From Quillaja saponaria (Eukaryota > Streptophyta > Magnoliopsida > Fabales > Quillajaceae), in contig CM055607.1 in assembly GCA_029379385.1 (NCBI GenBank), positions 32,237,235 to 32,301,234 of the forward strand: a stretch of 64,000 bases of DNA, in the 5' to 3' direction. Below the pieces are notes generated by a model. That model ran no database searches, had not been told where the DNA came from, and was given only the letters and a program-made list of their open reading frames with translations. Positions 12,621-23,200 of the stretch are shown here, one piece after another; the first letter of the stretch is position 1; each line of letters opens with the position of its first letter. The position numbers and the translations under genes were made by a program.

Positions 12621-14422
12621 TTACTTAGGGCTGGAACCCTTACCCAAGTAACCTAATTGATCGGCGAAGAAATTCACATTTTCATCTTCATCACCTTCTG
12701 TACCTAGTATGCTTAAATCAACCTCAAATCTCTGGCTGAATAATTCTTCCCAGAACCCTTCGTCAAGTTCTTTATCCAGCCTCCCTGGAAGTTCTAGTTC
12801 CTCCTTCCCTTCCTCCTGCTCCCTTCTTCCCCTACCCAAACCCTGCATTTCCATTGCAAGTACTTCCAGCTCTGACACTTCATATCCATAATCTCCAAGT
12901 TCTAAAGGCTCACTTTTAATGGGGTTTGATCCTTGACCCCCACGGCTAGATTCACCAACACCAAAAATACTATGTCCATGATCAATAGGCCTTCTCCTCT
13001 TTTTAGTAATGGCTTCTTCAAGTTCCTTCCTCTTCTCTTTTTGTAGGGCTAGATTTTGGAGAAAGGTTGGATTTTGCATAGCTCTTGCTAAGAATGCCAT
13101 CATTTGTTGCTGCTTAATTTCTGTACCTCGTAACTTTTTTTCCATTGCCTGTAGGTAGGCTCTAGTATTCTGTTGCTGCTGTCTAAGCTTCACCAATTCC
13201 ATCATTAAAACCTGCTTGTCCCGTCTCAAGCTGTCTATTTCTTCATCCATTCCAAACCTGCCAACTTCAACACAATGATCTGCAGCTTGTTGTGAAGTAA
13301 TAACCAGCTGAGAAGCTGTCTTTCTTCTTCTAATGTTCCTCAAAAGGTGCCTCTGGCCCCTGCGAAACCCTTCACTTGCAAACTCCCATCTATCTGGATC
13401 AATCTTTCTAAACCCCTGTACCATAGAATTCTTTCAGCATCAAATTCCAAAACTTTACAAACTGCACAGAAGATAGCTCCCAACTCAAGTTTAAAATAGA
13501 GTAGACAAATCCTTGGAAATTACTAGTTCATATTGTTATTATTATTGGTTCCTGGAGAGACTGAATTAAGCATCCTCACTCTCTTTTCATTTTTCTTTTT
13601 CTCTTTTTGTGTTTGTGTGATGGGAAACATCCTTACAATTGGATACAGTTTTATTTGACTTTTGCTATATCCACCAAACATAAATTGGAGGGAAAAAAAA
13701 ACAATATTTGTCTTTCAGGTTAATAGAAATTTAAAAAAATTGAAAAGTCTCAGAAAACTTTCCACGTACAGTGATACAGGTAAGGAAGAGCCCAGAACCC
13801 ATAAGAACCATGAGTTCATGACTAAAATATAAAGAGGATTACCTCTATCACACTGAAAATCCATCTAATAGGACGGTGATCTCACTCTTAAAAATGGAGC
13901 ATTTACATGTGATATTCGTGATTCAACAAACCCAGATAAAAAAAAGTCAATGATTTACATAAATTTACTTAAGAAAATGATTTAAGCACACAAAATATCG
14001 GATTGATAACGAAAATTTGAAAACATTTACCAAACATTCTCTCCCAAAAAGAAAAGATGGAATCTTTCTATAAGTATACGAGCAAGTGTTACTTTATAAC
14101 TCATAGTAAGTACACTTACATAAGTATTGAGTTGTCTGACAAAGCTTGAGAAGTTATTGTGCTTGAAATATTTGGGGAGGAGACTCATTGAGAATGCCTG
14201 TGCATCCCAAACGATAAAACTGCTACCTCCTCTGCTCCATGAAACTATGTGATTGGTAGTTGGGTTGTCCACCATGTCAAACGTCTTGGTCAGGAAGGGT
14301 GGAGGACCTGTATCATGAAGTCCCTCCATAGGCTGCGGTTGAGGAATCATTGGTGGGTCACTCCCTGACTGCAATGAACTCGATCCCAGACACTCTTTTT
14401 TCACTGGGTACATAGAATTCAT
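12621..14422 (-). CDS. heat stress transcription factor, class A (HsfA7/A6b type)
   Basis: Two exons, 14120-14422 and 12621-13415, joined by a 704-bp GT-AG intron, encode 365 residues. The DNA-binding domain (about 39-132) reads [12 protein letters not shown] through [20 protein letters not shown]. The intron falls between Y101 and G102, the conserved Hsf position. The heptad oligomerisation region follows (about 150-220; [20 protein letters not shown]), then an NLS-like KKRRR. Next comes [12 protein letters not shown], then an acidic-aromatic AHA activation motif, [11 protein letters not shown], and a C-terminal leucine-rich DQLGYLG export-like signal. The protein should trimerise and activate heat-shock promoters in the nucleus. 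An open frame extends two codons upstream from a TTG, but the first ATG is at 14422. I assign A7/A6b from the [12 protein letters not shown] and DEGFWEELF context; A2 is the alternative. Confidence 0.93.
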
Positions 14423-14496
14423 CCCCAAATTTCTATGGAAGATGAAAAAAACTTGATGGGTTTTTGCTCTTCATCCCCATTTGGTGTAGTTATCAT
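14419..14496 (-). promoter_or_regulatory. upstream ORF, 25 codons, stop overlaps the Hsf start (ATGA)
   Basis: Reading the minus strand from ATG at 14496 gives an uninterrupted 25-codon frame beginning [10 protein letters not shown] and ending EIWG. Its TGA (14421-14419) shares two bases with the main ATG (14422-14420). It lies inside the likely 5' leader if transcription starts near 14.73 kb. Reinitiation or repression of the main frame is inferred, not shown. Confidence 0.5.
14433..14480 (-). promoter_or_regulatory. second, nested upstream ORF, 15 codons
   Basis: ATG at 14480 opens a 15-codon frame ([15 protein letters not shown]) that ends with TAG eleven bases before the main Hsf ATG. 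It overlaps the 25-codon upstream ORF in a different frame. Confidence 0.4.
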
Positions 14497-14754
14497 CAAA
14501 GGAGTATTCCAACAAAGATATAATATAGAATATTTAACGTCAATTCAAGAGATGACTTGAAAGGAAAACAGAATCAGAAACTAAGAAAGAATCTGACCCA
14601 ATACAAAATGGATGAGTATGAAGATTTAAGCTAATTAAGCTATCAATTTAGGGAAAAATAAAGAAAGAAAGAAGAAGAAAACGCAGAGTAGTAGGAGCTG
14701 CTTTACAAGCTCCAAGCTTTAAGAAGAAAACCTTCAAAAAATTAAAAAATTTTA

Positions 14755-14765
14755 CAGTATATATA
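14755..14765 (-). promoter_or_regulatory. candidate TATA box of the Hsf gene
   Basis: TATATATA lies about 335 bp upstream of the Hsf ATG, which would give a leader of about 300 nt. It is AT-rich by chance in this region, so support is weak. I found no perfect three-unit heat-shock element upstream, only partial TTCnnGA-type matches near 14.98 kb. Confidence 0.3.
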
Positions 14766-14769
14766 AGAA

Positions 14770-17033
14770 GAATCAGTGTGTGGAAGAGGAAGAGAAAGTG
14801 AGGCGCTGATTTTCTGCCTTTCCTCCTTTACAAACTTAATAAAACTTATCCATGGCTGTTTCCCTTTCCTTTTTCTTTCAGAAAGGCCGTTTATGCCGTT
14901 AAAAGGTTGGTTACTTGTCACACCCATATAAAACGGAGCCACATAATTAGAAGGTTTATCATTAAAAAATTATTAAAACTTCATAGAAGTTCTAGATGTC
15001 TTGGGAGCAATATACTTAAGAGTATATTTTATTTGCAACCCTTCTTCATTTGGCAAGTGGTTTCTGACCTCCTAGCAAAAAAAAAAGAGTGGTTTCTGAC
15101 CAAATATAAAAAAAAAAATCAAAATGGGCAAGTGGGTAGGAGACTGTGGGGGTCCACACGCCCTTAAGAAAGTTCTGGAAGTTGAGATGGCTTAGCATGG
15201 AATTATGGAATGGCGATGGTGGTGAAATATACTAATATAGTAAGGTGGGGTTGGAAAATAGTGGTTTCTAATTCTTTTGCCACAAATGATTTTATTGAAA
15301 TTTGATTGATGGGAAATTGGCCACTTATATAATTGGTGACATGATATCAGGGAAAAATACTACTCAATTAGGCTAAAATCACAAATATTATGGACATGTT
15401 TAGAATTTAAATTTGATTGGTGGGAAAAAAATTGGCATCTTACTTAGAATTGGATGACATGGCATCATGTGAAAAACACCACAAAATAGGACTAAAATCA
15501 CCAAAACTATGGACATGTTTTTGATTAGGGGCAAATGCTTGGTTGGTAGGAGTAACGTCGAACGTGTCCGTACTTACTCGATCAAACTTACTTCTTTTGT
15601 GATTCTGTAACAAGATATTTTGCAGCTTTTAATTGAAAAAAATCATAGAACACAGCAAAACAAATAATTATCGGAGCAACACGCACCACTATAGTCATGG
15701 ATGCTGAGTCAGCATTGACTGGGCATTTTGGCAACGTGGATGCCAATCATTTTGAAGCAAGTTGCATTTGTCTAACTTTAAAATTGGCCTATTTAGGTAT
15801 TCTTTGATTATTTACTAACATAGATCATTGTTATCCTGGACTTGGACTTGGACTTGGACTTGGTCGTTTATTAATTTTTTATCCATCGTAGGCCAAGTCT
15901 CTATAGACAAGTCATGTGAAACTTCCAGAATTCATGTTAGATAATTTTATTTTATTTTATATATAAATTATCAAGTATAACAATTAGATTATTGTTAAGA
16001 AATAGTCATTAAATTATATTATTTCAATAGATTTTTATGGAACTCACTTTTTGATTTTTTTCTAAAAAAAAATTAATCAAGTAATAAATAGATACATGGG
16101 TATGGACATGGCCTAAAGAATTGTTGAAGCCTGGGCCTGCCTCCTTCAAAAGTTAGCAAATTCAAAGATGGTCAATTTTGGTTAACTGTCCTCGTGGACT
16201 GCTAGAAATCAGAGCAACTTATGCTTGGATATTTTCTATATCTCCTTTGGGGGCCTGGTTAGTTCTTTTAAAGCCTGATCCATTTAGATATTAATGGATG
16301 AGGAGTTGATACATAATACAATATTTTTTTATTTTTTTTAGTTTATCAACTAATTTATTAGACCACTCCTCTACTCACGTTTTTTTAATTTTGTTTGAAA
16401 AAATATAAAGAAATATATTAAGTTATTCTGTTTAAACCATCCAATAAATATTAATCTCAATTACTTCTTGTTAAAAATTTATCTTCTCATAACTAATTCT
16501 CTCACTAATCATATATGAGACAAAATTGACTGTATTGGTTTGGTATACATATAATAAAATTTATATTGAACTATAAATCAAATTGTAGAAATTAGTTTGT
16601 TACGAGTTTATGTATGTTTAGTAAGAGATTGAATATATGTCAAATATGTGTTTGATATGTTAATCGCATAAGTCAATTTAGGTGTAGAATTATCACCGAA
16701 TATATAAAAATTAAGATACTTAGTTCAAAAATTGTAAAAGTCAAATTTAATAAAAATAATATTATTTCATTATTTATGCAATATTTTAAAATATTATATT
16801 GTGAAATTATTATTTAAAACTAAATTATTTATATAATCAATTACATCAAAATAAAATAAAATAATTTGATGAAGACACGAGTTGGGGAGATAAGATAAAA
16901 TTAAGAATGATATTATTTAAAAATCTAAGGGCATATACGATATTTTAATCTTATATACCACAAAAAATCTATGTTACTGAAGTCTGAAAAGATATTTTAT
17001 GCTGATTGATAAATAATTTTAATTATTTTCTGT
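14770..17033. other. intergenic between divergent Hsf and PP2C-kinase genes
   Basis: No gene is visible. It contains the presumed Hsf promoter, a stretch near 14.91-15.0 kb weakly like the LTR fragments at 2991 and 10971, a tandem repeat near 15.3 kb, a GGACTT hexamer repeat at about 15838-15862, and long AT-rich sequence. Confidence 0.5.
15298..15525. repeat. two-copy tandem repeat, period about 112 bp
   Basis: Copies start ATTTGATTGATGGGAAA near 15300 and ATTTGATTGGTGGGAAA near 15412. Each later carries ACATG(A/G)(T/C)ATCA, then GGCTAAAATCAC or GGACTAAAATCAC, then TATGGACATGTTT. Confidence 0.7.
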
Positions 17034-17065
17034 GATTAGGCCCAATCATTTGATTGGGCCTAATC
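17034..17065. promoter_or_regulatory. 32-bp perfect palindrome with paired CCAAT and GGCCCA motifs
   Basis: The arm GATTAGGCCCAATCA (15 nt), a 2-nt loop and its exact reverse complement lie about 220 bp upstream of the PP2C-kinase ATG. Each arm carries a CCAAT box and a GGCCCA/TGGGCC motif of the plant site II (TCP) type. A promoter function is inferred from position and motifs. Confidence 0.55.
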
Positions 17066-17230
17066 GGAATACCGGGCTTCATTCCCGTACTACTATAGTA
17101 CTACCCTCTCTCTCCCTCCACAAACAGTTTCTCATTAACGCGCCACTTCCATTTCCTGCCGTTCCCTTCTTCCTTTTCCAAGTTTCTTTCAGTTGCAGGC
17201 TTGCATCTAACATTAACAATCACTCCAATT

Positions 17231-17235
<5 letters not shown>

Positions 17236-17261
<26 letters not shown>
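17236..17261. repeat. poly(A) tract in the 5' leader of the PP2C-kinase gene
   Basis: An uninterrupted A run of about 26-28 bases lies 20 bp before the ATG at 17283. Its length is probably variable. Confidence 0.85.
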
Positions 17262-17282
17262 CCCAATCACTCCAAGCTAACA

Positions 17283-20200
17283 ATGATTCAAATATTCAAG
17301 ATGAACTGCATATTCGCTTTAGGGTTTCTTTTTTCTACAACAATTCGCTTGGCTCTCGGAGAATCGTCTACATGTTTGACGGTATACAAAGAAGGTGGCT
17401 GCTCCGGCGGTTTTGCGATCCCCAAAATGCCCCCTCTGGAAGCTCTCCGATTACGATTCTCATTCTCAAACCACCCCACGTTGTCAATCCGCCATGCTTC
17501 AGGGGCGAAGAAAGTCTCAGGAGGATCGCACTCTTTGTGCCCTTGATATTCGCATTCCCTTCCTTGGTACTACATTCTTTGTTTTGATATACAGGTGTAA
17601 GCAATTAGTTAAAACCAAAAATTGAAAGGAGAGAGTTGAATAGAATCAAAGGATTCGTAGCTGTACTTCTGAATTTGATGTCAGTTTCATTCAATTATAA
17701 CACAAATTACTTTAACACTCTTCTCAAGTGTTGATTGTATGTGATTATGCTTTGAATATCTTTGTATCTTTGTGTAGTTATGGGGGTAAGAGTTTCCTAA
17801 TATTTTAGTTTCTGGTCTCATTGTATATGTAGTTATGTGCTTGAGATTAGATTCGAGGGTTTTACAAATCCATGTTTAATAACGTTTACTTGTCAGAGTA
17901 GATTGGCGTATTAATGGATCTTATAATATTTAACATTTGGTGCTGTAGCAGGTATGGAAGGGATTAAGGAAGTTATAGTTGGACTTGTAGCTGTTTTTGA
18001 TGGTCATAATGGGGCTGAAGCTAGTGAGATGGCATCAAAACTTTTATTGGAGTATTTTGTTTTGCATACTTATTTTCTTCTGGATGCAACATATTCGATT
18101 GTGTTGAAGAAATCCACCACCGGAAGATTACCAAATAAGAGATATCGTGATAATATTGTCCAACAACTTAGTTGGGAAGAGATTCTAAGTGGGCATGAAT
18201 TGGATTTTGGAAGGTGCCCGCCTAACATTATTTTAGTTCATTATTGTTACATTTAATAGATTCATGTAAGTAGATATTGTATACATGCACGTGGCTTGGA
18301 CAAACGGAAAACTTGTCAGGTGTGTTATTGATATCCCCAACCTTTTCATATAAAAAGGAATTGTTGACCTTCCCCTTATGTTACTACCAGAACTATTTGC
18401 CTTTTAAATTTGGTATGGTTCAGTAGCAGTCCATTACCCTTCTAAACAACATAACCTGCCTTCCAATAGCAAGGGGTGTAGAAAGACATGCTAATATTCT
18501 TGAACATTTAAACTTGCAAAAATCGTACCTTAGTATTCTAAGCACAAGATAATATTAGAAGTATCCTTATTATTATATTTGATCCTTTTTAGAGTTGGTG
18601 TCTAGTTTATGAAGTATGAATCTTATCTCAATTCCCAATCCCAAAAAGGATGTGAATTTACTTTCCTCTGTGCTTTCCTTAACTGTGTTTTCTTGTTCAT
18701 CTCCTTTTAACTTCTGTCAATGATATGTTTATCTAACTTCTATCCAAAAAATATGTATCTAAACTAGAGATGCCTTTTCAGGTTTAAGAATAAATTACCA
18801 GCAAATTTTGATGATTCTTTTCATTTGGAAATTTTGAAGGAGGCTTTGTTGAGGGCTATCCATGATATTGATGCAAAATTTTCTGAGGCAAGTTCTATCT
18901 GATGTTAACTTGTTTTAGAACTCCTATATGTTAGGAAGCATTTTGTATGCATGAAATTTATGATTTTTGCATTGACATTTTCTTTTCCCATTAATCCATG
19001 AAGGAAGCATCTAGAACTAATATTCGTTCAGGATCTACGGCTACAATTATATTAGTAGCTGATGGTAAAATATTAGTTGCCAATGTTGGAGACTCTAAGG
19101 CCTTTTTGTGCTCTGAAAAGTTCCAGTCACCTGCAGAGGCTAAAGGTTAGAAAGATTTGGCAAACAAAATGCTCAAGGTGCAAAGTATTTCAAAGGCATA
19201 TTTAGTCTTTTCTAAAGATTTTATGTTTGTATTGGTTTTCTGTTTAAATATCATGTATTTATTATTTTGAAAAACTTAATTTTCCATATTAAGGAACACA
19301 GACTATGTTATTGATTTCATGGTGCTTGTGATTTGTAGCATCATTTTTGAGGCTATACCGGCAGAAAGAACGTGATGGTTCTATCTCACGCGTGAGCAAT
19401 TATCACAAGTTCAGATTGTCTTCTTCCCAAGGAGTGACACATTTTTCTGTCAAGGAATTAACCAGTGATCATCATCCAAATAGGGATGATGAAAGAATTC
19501 GGGTGGAAACAGCTGGTGGTTATGTGCTTGATTGGGGTGGTGTGCCTCGTGTAAATGGTCAACTGGCTATCACAAGAGCTATTGGTGATATATCCTTTAA
19601 AAGGTGAGCTCCAAAAACAGTATTTATTTGTAAAGTTGGTGTTATCCCATCCTAACTTTCCCAAGAAATTATAATTTGAACTTATCGATTCATGTCAAAC
19701 ATCTCATATCAAGCAGGTATTATTTATGTAAGTCATAGATTCAAACTTATACTGAGATCCTAATTTGGTTTTCTAATATTGACACAGTTATGGTGTAATA
19801 TCTGCACCAGAGGTGACAGATTGGCAGCCTTTGACAGCCAATGATAGCTATTTAGTGGCTGCATCTGATGGTGTTTTTGAGAAGCTGAGCTTGCAGGAAG
19901 TATGTGATTTGTTGTGGGAAGTACAGAGCTACAGTACCAGGAGATCAGAACTTTCCTCATCATGTTCATTTTCATTAGCAGATTGTATTGTTAACACTGC
20001 CTTTGAAAAAGGTAGTATGGATAATGTGGCAGCTAGTTGTCTTACCTCTTGGATCTGCAAGTCTCCAAAATTTGCTTAATGAAAGGTCTACTGGAGAGGG
20101 AGACTTAGGTTTTCCAGTATGTGGACTGCAGGAGTTTGTTTACAAAAGTTCAGGTAGACTGTAAGGTTTTAAGGTTGGAACTTTATAATGGAGCACTTCT

Positions 20201-23200
20201 ACATTTAGGAATCAGACCCCAAAATGAACCCATCTTTCTTGCCTCTTGGCCTTGCTTTATGCATAAGAGTTCTTTAAAAGTAAGGATGTCAATGAGTCTG
20301 GGATAATAACTTTCTGGGATAATAATTTTCATTGGTTTGTTAGAGTTAGACCACCAATGTAAGATCAATGTTTATGAGAGAACCATTATACAGTTCTAAA
20401 ATTACATATTGAACTCTATACAAGAAACATCTCTTTACAGTGTCTTTTCTTCACTTGTATGATTGTATCTTCTCCAACTGACTTCAATGTTGAAAGAAAA
20501 AAGTGACTTTTGCAGTTGATGCTGCTTCTAAATTCCCCAAACTCTGGATGCTTTAACCTAAAAAACAAGCAATTTTATTCCATTTTGATTTGGCTTGTAT
20601 TGCTGTATCTTTTTACTGACTTTGTACTTTCCTATTTGGTCATTTGCTTTGTACTGGTGTTCAAATAAATTATGTGATCCACGTGAATACAATATTGTAG
20701 TAGACATGCATCTTAACTCAATTCTCTTCATTTTTGCACGATAAGTTAATATCTATATTGATTCAATGATTATTGAGGTTATTAGATTTAAATAATTAAT
20801 CACTTATTCGTTGTTTGTAGGATGTGTTTATCTCGTTTCAGATTATTGTTTTGTCATCTAATGTGCTCTCTATGTTCAACTTCTTTAGATAATGCTATGG
20901 CTTCTGATCTATTGCAATTGGAGCATGCTCATTCAGTTAATGCGAAATTTGAGAGAATATTGGTATGACTAAAGGGAAATTGTATTGTAACTTTAAACTG
21001 CTATTTATAATTCAGTCTGTTGCTTTCCTAAAATTAGCTGCCTTCGTAAGAAAAAAATTGTTTACTATTAAGGTGTTGTCAAGAGGATACTTTGTTGGTA
21101 AATTTGTAGGGGGGGAGTTGATGGGCCACTGCCTCATATATATAGGACTTGGGGTATCACAAGTTAATAATTTGCAATGCAACTCGATTGCTGGATAGTG
21201 GGATTTTTTATTTTTTTTCTCTTGTGAAGATTTTATAGTCATGGTGTTTTATACTTAATCTATTGAGTTTTATTCATTAATGTTTCTTTCTCTATCAAGA
21301 CATTTTTCTTTTTCTTTTTGCATATCTTCTGTGTACAAGAACCCTCTTTCCTTCATTTTCTGTTGTCATTGTGTTAGTTTTGTATCTCAGCAGGAACAAA
21401 ATTCTTTTGAAACATTTGTGTATTTTTTTAATATCATCGGATATTATTTCTTCATTCTAAAAGAAGTTCCTTCTGACCACTTTTGGTTGTCTAATGAATT
21501 TGGCCACACTATTGCTGATAGGTTGAAGTGAAAAAAGGCAATGTTGGGTGTTTCTATTTATCTGAAAATCTTGATGAACACCTGGACTACACATGGCGAG
21601 CCAAAAAGAATGGCTGGGAAGATTCTATATATGACATACCTCAAGCTTTACCACAGTCCATTGATCAACAATATGGTGAGCGAAGTTGTTATATCCTATT
21701 TAATCTAGTCTTTTCTGTGACGGGTATACATTTTGGTTTGGCAAAGCCCCTACAGTCCCATGGTTAATTTTGAAATCCAATTCTCATCTTTGCCCCTTAT
21801 TTACGCAAAATGTGTGGTTGAGGTATTGAGCTACGTAAATTGGAGTTTCATTCTAGAAGTTGACTATAGTACAGCATGCTCTAAGTTGAATGGGTTTTAA
21901 AAGGTTTTTGGGAAACTTGAAAAGGTTATACCACTGAGGGGAGTCTAACTTAATATAGTTATACCAGTGTTGGTTGTTTTCGAACAACTGCATGATCTAG
22001 GTAGTATTTTGTACATTTTTTTTTGCTCATTTGTCTTTATGCTCTTTTTTTTATTGGTTAATTTCTATCTATTGACAATCAAATATGTCTTCTTGTTCTT
22101 TCCAATTTCAAATGTAGGTGGTCCTGTAAATTTGTATAATAATGAAAACTTTTGCTTTCACCTGGGCATTACTACTACTGGGGCTAAAGATCAATGCGTG
22201 AATCCTGAAGGCTTTGCTAGTTTCCTTGGTCTGCTTGAATCGATACCTTTACATGATTTGAGTTCAAATAATGGGTCATATGATCATACAATGCCTGACA
22301 TGAGGTAAACTTCTCTGCTTTGATATATTGTTTTTATATTGAAATAGAAGGCGAGTAGTTCTTTCTTCCTTGATTGCTTAATTATGAGAGAGGAACTTTC
22401 TAGACATCTTTAGTTTCTTTCCTTGTTTGTATTTACTGAGGGTAGTTTTGTAAAGCACTTAGTAATAATGTTCCTGTATTTTTGAGGTGGCCATTAATTA
22501 AATAGAAGGCTGGCAATACATGTAGTGACTGCTGGTTTACTAAATTACAATATTTTCATAGTAGAAATTTCTTATTTAACTGTTTGCTAAGCATGTGGAG
22601 TTGATACACATATATATTTACTTTTAGACTAGAATCTAACCTGTTGTGCATATTGGTGGTTAGGTATGTACTTAAGAAGAGATTTGGCCGTGGATCTTAT
22701 GGTGAAGTATGGTTGGCTTTTCACTGGAATTGTCATCAAGGAAGCACTGCTTCAAATAGGAATGGGAAAAGCAATAATATCTCTTCTACTGATTCTGACT
22801 CACACATTAGAAATAGCAGCTCAACTGGTCATGATCATCAAGATGGTCCTTCTAACCACAATTCTTTCATTTTGAAACGTATAATGGTAATAATATGTTT
22901 TCAGTTGATAGCTTTGTGGTTTTTCCATTTGTCTACACATTTATAGTGTTTCTATCATCAGAATGTATTTGTAAGTGTATAACATTTTGAATACTGTTGT
23001 ATCTGCACTGAAGTTATATGATAAAAACGAAAGTGAAGGAATTCTGAACCATTGCTACAAGGCCTAGTACTAGCATCTGGGGTTCTCAAACATGTAAGAG
23101 TGAGCTCGGATGCTGTATTTTAAGAATTTAGATCATCATAGGGATCTTGTGATCCTTATGTTTTTTTCTCTTCTTGAGAATGGCTAAACATCTCTCAGAA

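Noticed and set aside
12709..12891. serine-rich plus-strand open frame
   Set aside because: Antisense of the acidic, glutamate-rich end of the Hsf gene.
14970..15005. heat-shock element upstream of the Hsf gene
   Set aside because: TTC and GAA triplets are present, but the spacing is off by one base on both sides, so it is not a consensus element.
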